This document shows, one piece after another, positions 19,032 through 28,188 of a DNA stretch of 64,000 nt (within the stretch, counting starts at the first letter, position 1; the number at the start of each line of letters is the position of its first letter). The position numbers and the translations under genes were made by a program. This DNA is from CAVVFX01 sp963777595 (lineage in GTDB: Bacteria; Acidobacteriota; Terriglobia; Bryobacterales; Bryobacteraceae), in the NCBI GenBank assembly GCA_963777595.1, contig CAVZRE010000058.1:3272-67271 (forward strand), in the 5' to 3' direction. The notes under the pieces were generated by a model, which saw only the letters and a list, made by a program, of their open reading frames with translations, did no database searches and had not been told where the DNA came from.

Positions 19032-20030
19032 ATGGTCCTGATCATTTCGACGTTCAAGGTCGCTAATGGTATGGAGGGTGAGGTGCGGCAAGCGTTTCTT
19101 CGCTGTCCGGGCATAGTCGACAACGCTCCAGGATTTCTGGGAATAGAGGTATGCGTCGATCGGCAAGACACTTCCATTTTTCACCTGCTGACGCGCTGGA
19201 CCGACGAAGCGTCTTTCCAAAGCTGGCATTCCGGTCCGCTCCGCCATCTGGCCCACCGCGGAGTTCCCGAGGGCTTGAAGCTCGATCCGGCATTCACGGC
19301 GATCCGCAAGTTCGAGGTCTTGCCATCGGCTGGCAAACCGCCGCGCGAGGAGACCGAAGAGGCGCCGATCGCCCGGCTCCCGGCATTTCTCGCTCGCTCG
19401 CGATTGGTGCACTGGCTGCGCTTGTCCCTCGATGGCAGGATCGTTGAATGCAATCGGGCTTTCGAACGCCTGTTCCAGGAATCGAGCGAGGGGCTTGCCG
19501 GGAAGTTCCTGCACGAGCGATTAACGCAACCAGATGCCGCGTTAATCGAGGCTTTTCTGAAATCCGATGGGTCTGCTCCAGAGGATTCATTGCTGCTGAA
19601 CTTTGTCAGCGGGGACCAAAGCGTGGAAACGCTGGAGTGCTTTGTCGAACGCCACCGCGAGACTTTCGTGCTGATGGGAGAGCCGGTTGCGGAACATGAC
19701 CGGGCGTTGTTCAAGGAACTCATGGAGCTCAATAACCGTTGGGCGCTGCTGGTCCGCGAGAACGGGAAAAATGCCAAGGCGCTGCAACGTGCCAAGGATG
19801 AAACGGAGAGCGCTATGGCGGAACTCGAACAATCGCACTGGCACCTTCGGAAGATCCAGGAAACGCTGCCGATCTGCATGTACTGCGGCAAAGTGAAGAC
19901 GGGGGAGTCGGAATGGGAAGGCGTGGTGGAGTATCTGAAGGAGAATAGCCTTTTTCTCAGCCATGGCTGCTGTCCGGCTTGTCTCGAAGGGTTGAACGAG
20001 GCGGAAAACAAAGACGCGAATGTTGAGTGA
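19032..20030 (+). CDS. ABM-domain / PAS / Cys-motif signalling protein
   Basis: 332 residues. Residues 1-95 form an antibiotic-biosynthesis-monooxygenase (ABM) fold (IISTFKVANGMEGEVRQAF, FLGIEVCVDRQDTSIFHLLTRW). Residues about 120-215 form a PAS-like domain (WLRLSLDGRIVECNRAFERLF). A coiled coil follows (about 225-275), then a C-terminal double-Cys segment, CMYCGKVK with GCCPACLEG, of the kind found at the end of many PAS/GGDEF/PP2C signal proteins. The ABM fold may bind haem or a small ligand rather than act as an enzyme. It begins 12 bp after the hybrid kinase and its end overlaps the B12 gene, so it probably acts in the same pathway. Confidence 0.8.
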   Translation: MVLIISTFKVANGMEGEVRQAFLRCPGIVDNAPGFLGIEVCVDRQDTSIFHLLTRWTDEASFQSWHSGPLRHLAHRGVPEGLKLDPAFTAIRKFEVLPSAGKPPREETEEAPIARLPAFLARSRLVHWLRLSLDGRIVECNRAFERLFQESSEGLAGKFLHERLTQPDAALIEAFLKSDGSAPEDSLLLNFVSGDQSVETLECFVERHRETFVLMGEPVAEHDRALFKELMELNNRWALLVRENGKNAKALQRAKDETESAMAELEQSHWHLRKIQETLPICMYCGKVKTGESEWEGVVEYLKENSLFLSHGCCPACLEGLNEAENKDANVE

Positions 20031-21075
20031 AAGTCCCCCGAGCGAACGCGTCAAACTGGCTGAACGGCTGCAGGAGTTCAGCCGGCAGGTTGCCGAGAAA
20101 GTGACGGAGGAGTTTCTGGTCCAGCATCCGGACTTTGTGACGCGGTTTGGAGAACGAGCCAGGCGGCGCGGCATCGAGGGTGCGATCTTTCATCAGCAAT
20201 TTCTCGGCGCGGCGATTGAGGCCGGAAAGCCTCGATTGTTCGGCGAGTATCTGCGATGGGCGACGGGTGTGCTTGAGGCGCGAGGGATCGCACCCCATTT
20301 CCTGCGCGAGAATGTGGAGGAGATTTCGAAGGTATTGCAGTCGAAGCTGCCGGTCGAACTGGCTGCGGAATTGTCGGAATTCGTCAGAAGCGGGATGGAT
20401 GCCGCACCCGCGTGCGCGGCTGACATTCCGGACGCTGTAGGCGACCTGAGAGCTGTACGGGAGCTTTACCTACAGGCGATTTTGCACGGGCAACGACAGG
20501 CGGCGGTGTCGCTCGCGGTAGAAGCGGCCAGAAAGGGCCACCATTTGCCCGACATTTACGCCGACGTCCTGCATGACTCTATGTACGAGATCGGCCGGCT
20601 GTGGGAGTCGAATCGCATCAGCGTAGCTCAGGAACACATAGCGACCGCGATCACGCAGCATGTCATTGCGCACCTTTATCCGTTCATCATACCGGCACAA
20701 CCTTCGGTTGGAAGAATGGTCATCACAGGCGTGGAAGGCGAGCAGCATCAGGTAGGTCCGAACATCGTGGCGGATGTCCTCGAATCGGCCGGTTGGGACG
20801 TGCGATTTCTGGGGTCGAACACACCGGCGCCGGCCGTGCTGCAGGCGGTGGAGGAGCATCGCGCGGACGTCCTGGGAATTTCGGCCACCATGCTTTTCAA
20901 TCTTCCGAATGTCAGACGGCTGATCGCACGCGCGCGTGCGATTTCAGGGCAGAATCTGAAGGTGATTTTGGGAGGTTCGGCTTTTCGCGGGGCGCCGGAG
21001 TTGTATCAGGAAATGGGGGCGGCGGGGGTCGCACTGGATGTTAGGCAGGCTCTGCAACTGGCGGCAACGCTGTAG
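20020..21075 (+). CDS. Cobalamin-binding protein with CarH-type W-x9-EH motif (candidate B12 photoreceptor)
   Basis: 351 residues. Residues 1-135 are an uncharacterised helical region in place of the MerR DNA-binding domain of CarH. Residues about 143-225 are a B12-binding_2 four-helix cap carrying W195-x9-E205-H206, the motif that in CarH/LitR caps adenosylcobalamin and enables light sensing. Residues about 230-345 are a Rossmann B12-binding domain. Its lower-ligand motif reads E-x-H-x-x-G (H243) instead of D-x-H-x-x-G, followed by FLGSNTPAPAVL, ISATM and VILGGSAF. ATG at 20020 overlaps the previous stop by 11 bp. A soluble light or corrinoid sensor feeding the upstream kinase is the best inference. 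Confidence 0.85.
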   Translation: MLSESPPSERVKLAERLQEFSRQVAEKVTEEFLVQHPDFVTRFGERARRRGIEGAIFHQQFLGAAIEAGKPRLFGEYLRWATGVLEARGIAPHFLRENVEEISKVLQSKLPVELAAELSEFVRSGMDAAPACAADIPDAVGDLRAVRELYLQAILHGQRQAAVSLAVEAARKGHHLPDIYADVLHDSMYEIGRLWESNRISVAQEHIATAITQHVIAHLYPFIIPAQPSVGRMVITGVEGEQHQVGPNIVADVLESAGWDVRFLGSNTPAPAVLQAVEEHRADVLGISATMLFNLPNVRRLIARARAISGQNLKVILGGSAFRGAPELYQEMGAAGVALDVRQALQLAATL

Positions 21076-21093
21076 TTGCGGGTACGGGCGCTC

Positions 21094-22353
21094 TCACGCG
21101 GCGGAAGCGAGCAGGGAGTCTCTGGCGGACGAGGGCGTCCGCGCCACAAGCGGAACACGCAAGCCTCGCGCGGCGAGGGCGGCGAGTAATACGGCACTCG
21201 AAAAGAATAATGCGCGCAGCCCGATCGCGGATGCCAGGGTCGCGGAGCCCGTCAAGCCGAGGATCTGCGCGGTCGAGAGGAGCGCGGTGACGCCGCTGCT
21301 GACTCGTCCGGCCAGAGGCAGGGGCGTCTTGGATTGGATCAAGGTTTGGGCGGGCACGACCAGCAGTCCCACTCCCGCGCCCATCAGGAAGGCCCCCGTG
21401 GCGGTCAGAATCGGAATGGGGAGTGCTCCCATTAACGTGATCGCTCCAGCGATCAGGAACAGGCTGAAGATTACAATGCGGCTTGGCGGCCTCGACTTCG
21501 CCAGATGGCGGACCGATTGCGTTCCGGCCATCAGACCGAGCCCTATCGCCGCGCTGATCCCCGCAAACGTCTGCATACCGGCGTGCAAATTATCGCGGAC
21601 GAATGCCGCAAGCAACGGGCTGAAACAGCTGATTGCGAAGGTCGCGCCGGCCATGGCGGAGGTCACGAACCAGACGTCCGGCTGCGAAAGAATAAAGCGG
21701 ATGCCTGCGGGAAGATCGCGCAGGGTTGCGAACCGGGAGGGTTTCGAACCAGGGACGAGGCGCAGCCGGTGGACTACGATGCCGGACAGCAGCAGAGCCG
21801 AGGCCACGAAACTGGCGCTGTCGAGATAGAAGCAGAGTGCTGCGCCAAAGCGGCCGATGAGGGCTCCGGCGAGGGCGGGACTGACGAGCCGCATCGCGAG
21901 GATCGTTTGCTGCATCAGGGTGTTCGCGGCCAGCAGTCCTGAGCGCGGGACTAGGGTCCGGAGCGTGACAGACTGCGCGGGAATAAAGAAGGTGGAGACG
22001 GTGCTGAGAGCGAAAAGAATGGCGTAGATCTCGCCGAGATGCTTCGCGCACGGCAACAGGAGCACGAGCCCCGCGCGGGTCAGATCGCTCAACACCATAG
22101 CGCGCTTGGGATTCCATCGGTCGACAAGCAGGCCGGAAAGCGGAGAGAAAACCGCGAGCGGAAGCATGTAAGCGATGATGACTCCAGTGATTCCCGCAGC
22201 AGTGGCATGCATGCGGAACGATGCGATGCTGATGAGCGCGAAGAGGGCCAGGAAATCGCCGGCGATGCTGATCATCTGCGCGATCCAGAGACGGCGAACG
22301 CCAGGCAGGGCGAGCGCCTGCCGGCAGGTCAACAGTTCCGGTGCGGTCGTCAT
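21094..22353 (-). CDS. MFS transporter (drug-efflux type)
   Basis: ATG at 22353 (MTTAPELLTCRQALALPGVRRLWIAQMIS) gives about 419 residues with roughly 12 hydrophobic helices. The A-motif-like loop reads GLLVDRWNPKRAMVLSDLTRAG between helices 2 and 3. The family is MFS_3/enterobactin-exporter-like. The frame can be extended 24 codons upstream to 22425, but the added residues are low-complexity and the ATG at 22353 fits the family better. It is convergent with the B12-sensor gene (18 bp apart). The substrate is unknown. Confidence 0.88.
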   Translation of the reverse strand: MTTAPELLTCRQALALPGVRRLWIAQMISIAGDFLALFALISIASFRMHATAAGITGVIIAYMLPLAVFSPLSGLLVDRWNPKRAMVLSDLTRAGLVLLLPCAKHLGEIYAILFALSTVSTFFIPAQSVTLRTLVPRSGLLAANTLMQQTILAMRLVSPALAGALIGRFGAALCFYLDSASFVASALLLSGIVVHRLRLVPGSKPSRFATLRDLPAGIRFILSQPDVWFVTSAMAGATFAISCFSPLLAAFVRDNLHAGMQTFAGISAAIGLGLMAGTQSVRHLAKSRPPSRIVIFSLFLIAGAITLMGALPIPILTATGAFLMGAGVGLLVVPAQTLIQSKTPLPLAGRVSSGVTALLSTAQILGLTGSATLASAIGLRALFFSSAVLLAALAARGLRVPLVARTPSSARDSLLASAA

Positions 22354-22698
22354 GCGCTTTTGCCTGTACGCATGCGGGGACGGACTCGATGCTGATGGCG
22401 CGCTTGGATTCCGCGGGCCAGCCATTGGAGGAGCCCGGGGATGCGGCGCGAGGTTCGCCGGATGCGTGGGCGGATTTTGAAGAGCGCGATGCGGGCTTGA
22501 GTTAGGACCATAAATTTTTTTGCGGAAGACGCGGTGCGCCTCCCTGATTCAGGTGTAGCAGTCGAGCGGGCTCAGAATAAAACGTCCCTTCGAGAAGTTA
22601 TTGATTCCAGTCGCGCAAGAAAGCTGGAGCAGACGTGATCGAGGTCTTTTGGCCAAGAATGCACAGGGATAAGAAACGCCGCATGATAGCTTGTTTTT
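22354..22698. other. Intergenic region between divergent MFS and GH2 genes
   Basis: About 345 bp. It must hold the two divergent promoters. There is an AT-rich stretch around 22511-22520 (aaatttttttgcgg) and another just before the GH2 start. I see no RNA gene, repeat or convincing ORF in it. Confidence 0.5.
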
Positions 22699-25314
22699 AT
22701 GAAATGGCTGCGGATTGTCTTGGCCGTGGGTTTGGGTGGGTCTGTTTGGGGCCAGGTCCGTTTGGATTTACGTGCCGGGTGGTCGATTCAATCCTCGGCC
22801 GAAGTAACCGCCAATGGTAGCGAAATTTCCAGCTCGGAGTATCGCGCGTCTGGTTGGTATGCGGCTGAGGTTCCCTCTACCGTGCTTGCAACCCTGGTGA
22901 AAAACAAAGTCTATCCCGATCCGTATTTCGGGATGAATTTGCGCTCGATTCCCGGGACCCGATACGGCATCGGGATGAATTTCGCCAATATGGCGATGCC
23001 GGAGGATAGTCCATTCCATCCGCCGTGGTGGTACCGGACCGAGTTCCGGATACCTGCTTCGGCGGCGGGTAAGACGCTTTGGCTAAATTTCGATGCGATT
23101 AACTATCGGGCGAATATCTGGCTGAACGGGCGACGCCTGGCAAGTTCGGAGGAGGCTGCAGGGATGTACCGGATGTTCGAGTTCAATGTTACCGGAATCG
23201 TTCGCGCGGGCGGAAACAACACTTTGGCAGTGGAAGTTTTTCCACCTACACAGAACGATTTGGGACTCACGTTCGTCGACTGGAATCCGATGACGGCCGA
23301 CAAGGATATGGGACTGGTCCGCGACGTGTATCTCCAGACCAGCGGGCCGGTCGCGATACGACAGCCCTTCGTGTCCACCCATCTGGCCGGCACAACCGCA
23401 CAGCTGATAATGCGCGCCCGGGTGGTAAACGCGACAGCCGGTGCGGTGGACGGTATTTTGAAGGTGGCAATCGGAAAGGACGCATTATCGAGGAGGGTTC
23501 GCGTGGAGGCTCGGGAGTCGGTGCTGGCCGAAATGCCCCTGACAGTCGAACACCCGACGCTGTGGTGGCCACATTCTCTGGGGCCGCAGAGTTTGCAGGC
23601 TATGCGGATCTGGTTCGAAACCGGCGGACAGACTTCGGACCGGCAGGAGGTGACGTTCGGCATTCGCGAAATCACCTCGGAGCTCGACGCGCAGAACCAC
23701 CGGCTATTCAAAATCAATGGCAAGAAGATTTTGATTCGCGGCGGTGGCTGGACGCAGGATATGATGCTGCGGGTCGACGATGAACGCGAGGATCAGGAAC
23801 TTCGTTATGCGCAGGAAATGAATCTCAACACGATTCGCCTGGAAGGAAAGATGATGAACGATCATTTCTATCAGGCGTGCGACCGAAAAGGGATTCTGGT
23901 GATCGCAGGCTGGTGCTGCTGTTCGTATTGGGAGCGCTGGAAGAACTGGAAGCCGGAGGATTACACAGCTGCTGGCGCGGCATTACGCGATCAGATCCGG
24001 CAGTTGCAAAGCCATCCGAGCGTTCTGGCGTTTTTGTATGGCAGCGACAATTCCCCCCTTCTGGAAGCCGAACAGGTTTATTTGAAAGTGCTGCAGGAGG
24101 AGCACTGGCCCAATCCTTATATTTCATCGGCGGAGCAAGCGAATACGCCCGGCGCAGGACCTACGGGAGTGAAGATGACAGGGCCATACGAGTATGTCGC
24201 GCCGAATTACTGGCTGCAGGATCACGAGCGGGGAGGCGCTTTTGGATTCAATACGGAGACCAGCCCCGGTCCCGCGATTCCGGTGATCGAGAGCCTCCGT
24301 GAGATGCTGCCGAAAGAGCATTGGTGGCCCATAGACGCCTTCTGGAATTTCCACGCGGGCGGTGGGAGCTATCGCAATGTGAATGTCTTTACAGCAGCCA
24401 TGGATGGACGGTACGGAAAGGCCAAGGGGCTGGAAGATTATGTCAGAAAGAGCCAGGTGATGAGCTATGAAGGCGAGCGCGCGATGTTCGAAGCGTTCGG
24501 CAGAAATAAGTACACATCGACCGGCGTGGTTCAGTGGATGCTGAATAACGCGTGGCCTTCACTCATTTGGCATCTCTACGATTACTATCTGCGGCCCGGA
24601 GGCGGTTATTTCGGAACGAAGAAAGCGAATGAGCCGCTGCACGTTCAATATTCCTACGACGATCAGTCTATCGTGGTCGTGAATTCCTACTATCGCGCGT
24701 TCGCCGCGTGCAAAGTGACGGCCAAGGTTTATAACCTGGATCTGACAGAGAAGTTTTCCAAGGTGGTTACTCTCGATATTCCGGAGGACAGTTCGACCAC
24801 CGCGCTGAAGCTTCCGGCGATGGAGGGTCTCTCGCGCACTTACTTCGTCAAGCTGTCGCTGCAGGATCGTTCCGCTAAACTGGTGAGTTCGAATTTCTAC
24901 TGGCTTTCGACTCAGCCCGATGTTTCGAACTGGTCCAAGGGCAACGGGCGATATACGCCAATCGCCACTTATGCGGATCTCAAGGATCTGGAGAGCCTGC
25001 CTCAGGCTGAAGTGACGGTCGCGGCACGGACCGAGAGCCATGGAGACGACGAGCTTGTGGGCGTGACGGTTCATAATTCCGCTCCGAATCTCGCCTTCTT
25101 CGTGCACTTAACTCTGCGAAACGGCAAAGATGGAGAAGACTTACGGCCGGTTTACTGGGACGACAACTATTTTGAGATGCTGCCTGGGGAGACGCGCATC
25201 ATCAGCGCGTCTTATCAGCGGAGACTGCAAAGTGAGAAGATCATGGTCGATTTGGATGGGTGGAATATCAAAAGTCAAAGTCAAGAGATTGGGGCCACAA
25301 ATGCACACCAATAG
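22699..25314 (+). CDS. GH2 exo-beta-D-glucosaminidase-like glycoside hydrolase, secreted
   Basis: 871 residues with a signal peptide (MKWLRIVLAVGLGGSVWGQ). A sugar-binding jelly roll follows (YRTEFRIPASAAGKTLWLNFDAINYRANIWLNG), then an Ig-like domain, a TIM barrel from about residue 330 (RGGGWTQDMMLR), and C-terminal beta domains. In the barrel, FLYGSDNSPLLEAE sits at the acid/base site and FNTETSPGPA at the nucleophile glutamate. These are the local sequences of CsxA-type exo-beta-glucosaminidases, which remove GlcN from chitosan ends, and differ from classical beta-galactosidases. A mannosidase-like substrate remains possible. The dehydrogenase gene follows 9 bp later. Confidence 0.88.
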   Translation: MKWLRIVLAVGLGGSVWGQVRLDLRAGWSIQSSAEVTANGSEISSSEYRASGWYAAEVPSTVLATLVKNKVYPDPYFGMNLRSIPGTRYGIGMNFANMAMPEDSPFHPPWWYRTEFRIPASAAGKTLWLNFDAINYRANIWLNGRRLASSEEAAGMYRMFEFNVTGIVRAGGNNTLAVEVFPPTQNDLGLTFVDWNPMTADKDMGLVRDVYLQTSGPVAIRQPFVSTHLAGTTAQLIMRARVVNATAGAVDGILKVAIGKDALSRRVRVEARESVLAEMPLTVEHPTLWWPHSLGPQSLQAMRIWFETGGQTSDRQEVTFGIREITSELDAQNHRLFKINGKKILIRGGGWTQDMMLRVDDEREDQELRYAQEMNLNTIRLEGKMMNDHFYQACDRKGILVIAGWCCCSYWERWKNWKPEDYTAAGAALRDQIRQLQSHPSVLAFLYGSDNSPLLEAEQVYLKVLQEEHWPNPYISSAEQANTPGAGPTGVKMTGPYEYVAPNYWLQDHERGGAFGFNTETSPGPAIPVIESLREMLPKEHWWPIDAFWNFHAGGGSYRNVNVFTAAMDGRYGKAKGLEDYVRKSQVMSYEGERAMFEAFGRNKYTSTGVVQWMLNNAWPSLIWHLYDYYLRPGGGYFGTKKANEPLHVQYSYDDQSIVVVNSYYRAFAACKVTAKVYNLDLTEKFSKVVTLDIPEDSSTTALKLPAMEGLSRTYFVKLSLQDRSAKLVSSNFYWLSTQPDVSNWSKGNGRYTPIATYADLKDLESLPQAEVTVAARTESHGDDELVGVTVHNSAPNLAFFVHLTLRNGKDGEDLRPVYWDDNYFEMLPGETRIISASYQRRLQSEKIMVDLDGWNIKSQSQEIGATNAHQ

Positions 25315-25323
25315 GCGGGACGG

Positions 25324-26276
25324 ATGAAGATTGTCGTGCTGGATGGATTTTGTTTGAATCCGGGGGATCTCTCCTGGGATTCGCTGCGGACGGTAGCTCC
25401 ATTGGAGGTTTACGACCGGACCTCCGAGAGTTTAATTGTGGAGCGCGCCGCGGGCGCGGAGATCGTGCTAACCAACAAGGTTCCGCTGGGGGCGGCTACG
25501 CTCGCGCAGCTGCCTGAGCTGAAATACATCGGGGTGCTGGCGACCGGGTACAACATTGTGGATGTTGCGGCGGCTGGGGCGCGTGGCGTCATAGTGTGCA
25601 ATATTCCAACTTACGGGACGGCGTCTGTGGCGCAGTTTGCCTTCGCATTGTTGCTGGAACTTTGTCATCACGTAGGCGCCCATAGCGAGGCGGTGCGGCA
25701 CGGAGAGTGGTCGCGCAGTGCGGACTGGAGTTTCTGGAACTCTCCTTTGATTGAATTGGCGGGCAAGACGCTGGGGATCGTCGGGTTGGGCGGATCGGAC
25801 GTCAGACGGCGGCGATTGCGCAGGCATTTGGCATGCGCGTGGTCGCGCATGATGCGGTACAGTCGAACCCTCCCGGCTATCCCGGATTTGCATGGCTTCC
25901 GGTGGAGCGATTGCTGACGGAAAGCGATGTCGTGAGCCTGCACTGCCCGTTGACGCCGCAGAACAAAGGGATGATCGATCGGGAAAGGCTCAATAGCATG
26001 AAAGCTACGGCCTTCCTATTGAATACCTCGCGCGGCCCGTTGGTGGTGGATCAGGATCTGGCGAATGCCTTGGATGCCGGCGTGATTGCGGGGGCTGGAT
26101 TGGACGTGTTGTCCGTCGAGCCTCCGCTCGAATCGAATCCGCTGCTGCGCGCGCGGAACTGTATCGTCACTCCGCACATCGCCTGGGCGACACGGGAGGC
26201 AAGGGAACGGCTATTGGGGATTGCGGTGGAAAATGTGAAGGCGTTTCTATCGGGACGCCCGCAGAATTTGGTCTAG
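25324..26276 (+). CDS. D-2-hydroxyacid dehydrogenase (glycerate dehydrogenase-like), one-base frameshift near 25790
   Basis: Rossmann-fold NAD-dependent dehydrogenase of about 317 residues when joined. The first frame runs MKIVVLDGFCLNPGDLSWD through the LGIVGLG part of the dinucleotide loop and breaks in a run of G at 25788-25790. Adding one base gives GRIGRQTAAIAQAFGMRVVAHD, restoring the glycine-rich motif and joining the second frame. The second frame supplies the catalytic arginine region (LLNTSRGPLVVDQ), glutamate (GAGLDVLSVEPP) and histidine (TPHIAWAT). Probable product: glycerate or hydroxypyruvate reductase. It sits 9 bp after the GH2 gene. Confidence 0.88.
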
Positions 26277-26280
26277 CGCC

Positions 26281-26304
26281 GAAAAGCACAGGCTGAGGCT
26301 TTTC
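26281..26304. terminator. Possible bidirectional terminator hairpin
   Basis: A 7-bp perfect stem GAAAAGC / GCTTTTC with a 10-nt loop lies between the convergent dehydrogenase and hpnK genes. The T-run inside the right arm and A-run in the left arm fit a weak two-way terminator. Confidence 0.4.
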
Positions 26305-26313
26305 CCGCAAGGC

Positions 26314-27105
26314 CTAGAGTTGGGCGAAAGTTGAGAGATTTACGCCACGGGTTTTCAGGACCGCGCGTACTTTCGGCGAAGTGAGGGCCTGCAATTCAAT
26401 CTCGCGCGATTCCTTGAGACGGGTTGCCGACGCGCGCAGCTGGTCGCGACAAAAGCCGGGATGGCACATCAGTTCAGTGCTGCCGTCCGGTAGTTTTTCA
26501 ATTAACTCCAGAAGCTTCGCTTCGTCCAGATAACCGGTGAGGGCGAAGCCGGCGAAATGGTCGGTGGTGACGGCTCCCGCGTCGCGGAGCTTGCGTTGCA
26601 AACCGCCGCTTTGCGTTCGCATGAGGCGCGCCGACCAGCCAGTCGAGCCGGAGAGTCCGCCAAAATCGAAGGGTTTGCGCACCCAGCGGATGCCGGTCTC
26701 CCGCACGATGCGCGCGATGGCGGACGCCACCGGAGGCAAAACGTGAGTGTGTTTATGAGCATCGAGGTGAGTAGGCGCGATTCCGGCGGCAATGATCTTG
26801 CGTACTTGTGCCGACAATTCGCCGTAGATGTCGATAGAGTGGGAGACGATAGCACGGAGCAGCGCAGGAATGTCGTTGGGAAGCAGCCTGCCGGACAACG
26901 ACGACGCACCTTGCACCAGCGTGAGATGACAGCCGATATCGAGAGACGGCGTTTCACGCGCCAGGCGCACGGCATGTTCGAATTCGACTCCGCCCGCCAT
27001 CAGGGTGGTGGCCGTAAGAATGCCATTGCGATGGGCGTAAACGATGCCTTCATTCACATCGCGCGTCCAACCAAAATCGTCGGCGTTGACTATAAGACGG
27101 ATCAA
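26314..27105 (-). CDS. hpnK: ChbG/HpnK (YdjC-like) carbohydrate deacetylase
   Basis: 263 residues. It opens IRLIVNADDFGWTRDVNEGI, the metal-binding DD motif of the YdjC family, with further metal ligands in THLDAHKHTHVLPPV and the active-site block LMCHPGFCRDQL. Members deacetylate N-acetylated sugars. HpnK is so named from hopanoid clusters, though no hopanoid gene is visible here. Its start overlaps the end of the MCE gene by 4 bp, so it is the last gene of the Mla-type operon read from 29834 down. Confidence 0.88.
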   Translation of the reverse strand: MIRLIVNADDFGWTRDVNEGIVYAHRNGILTATTLMAGGVEFEHAVRLARETPSLDIGCHLTLVQGASSLSGRLLPNDIPALLRAIVSHSIDIYGELSAQVRKIIAAGIAPTHLDAHKHTHVLPPVASAIARIVRETGIRWVRKPFDFGGLSGSTGWSARLMRTQSGGLQRKLRDAGAVTTDHFAGFALTGYLDEAKLLELIEKLPDGSTELMCHPGFCRDQLRASATRLKESREIELQALTSPKVRAVLKTRGVNLSTFAQL

Positions 27106-28176
27106 AACAGTTTGAGCTGGATGGTCAGGAACTTCTTGGGATTCTTGTGCATGTCCTGCAACAGGCTCTGCATCTCGCGAGTGGTGCCATTCAGGCTGTC
27201 ATAGAGCTGGGGATTGACCAGCAATTGGCCCAGTGTTCCCTGCCCCGAATTCAGCTTGTCGATCACAGTGGTCACCTTGGCCAGAATCTGATTGACCTGA
27301 GTGTAAAGCTGATCGTCCTTGAGCAGTTTGCCGGCGGTGCCCTTGCCTGCGTTGAGATTATCCACCATTAACTTGGCTTCGTTCAGAGTGGCGCGCGCTT
27401 CGTCATACACGGCCGTATCGTAGAGCAGCTTTCCGGCTGTTCCCTTTCCGGCTTGCAGGTCCGCCATAATGGCATCGAGCCGCTGGATGGGCCTCTGGAT
27501 ATCTTTGTAGAGCTCATCCTCGTAGAGCAGCTTACTGATGGTGCCGTGGCTGTTGTTGATCTTGGTAACCAGCGTCTGCACTTCACCCGCGATGGCATCG
27601 ATACGGTCAAACAGCTCTTCGTCTTTATAGAGCTTGCCGATGTTGCCATGTCCGTCTTCCACCGTTTTGACGATGGTGTCGACGCGGCCCAGGAGTCCCT
27701 GGAACTGAGTGAGAATATCGGAGCTTTGCGCCATCAGTTCAGGAATGTCCTGAATCTGCAGGCTCTGAATGGTATCACCGTCCTTGACGTGATCGGCACG
27801 GGTGCCCTTGGTGATGTTGATGTATTTATCACCCAGCAAATTGGAGGCGCTGATAGCCGGCTTTGGAATCGGTAGGGATTTCAGAGAGGAAATCGTGCTT
27901 CACGAGCATCGAGATCTCGACGATCCGGCCCTTGGTGCGTTCGCCGGAAAGCTGAACCTTATCGATGGAGCCTATGGCGATACCGTTTAACCGGACCGTG
28001 GCACCGACCGCCATGCCGGCGGAATCGTCGAGGTAAGTGCGCAGGATCGCGGTGCGTTGAAACAGTCCGCCATTACCGGTCAGCAGGAAACTCAGCACGC
28101 CCAGGATGATCATGGCGACCAGCGCGATGACGCCCACCTTGAGCTGCGACCATTTCACTTTTTGCGGAGAAGGCAT
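27102..28176 (-). CDS. mlaD: MlaD/MCE-family lipid-binding protein with repeat-rich tail (frameshift near 27855)
   Basis: An N-terminal transmembrane anchor (VKWSQLKVGVIALVAMIILGVLSF) precedes an MCE domain (YLDDSAGMAVGATVRLNGIAIGSIDKV). The frame breaks after PTDSKA and resumes with AISASNLLGDKYINITKG, the end of the same domain, so one indel splits the gene. The C-terminal half contains five copies of a unit G-x-G-x-x-G-x-L-x-x-D/E-x-x-x-Y/F spaced about 40-50 residues (SHGTISKLLYEDELY, GKGTAGKLLYDTAVY, GKGTAGKLLKDDQLY), predicted helical. It is the periplasmic substrate-binding part of a phospholipid ABC transporter with the mlaF and mlaE genes immediately upstream. Confidence 0.88.
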
Positions 28177-28188
28177 GAGTCCTTGTCG

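Noticed and set aside
19181..20011. 276-residue minus-strand ORF, serine- and arginine-rich
   Set aside because: Antisense to the ABM-PAS gene, with composition typical of shadow frames.
21038..21829. 263-residue plus-strand ORF
   Set aside because: Antisense to the MFS transporter, which has clear membrane helices and motifs.
27102..28176. DNA repeats in the MlaD gene as a CRISPR array
   Set aside because: The similar stretches encode a protein repeat in one frame and differ in spacing and sequence at DNA level.
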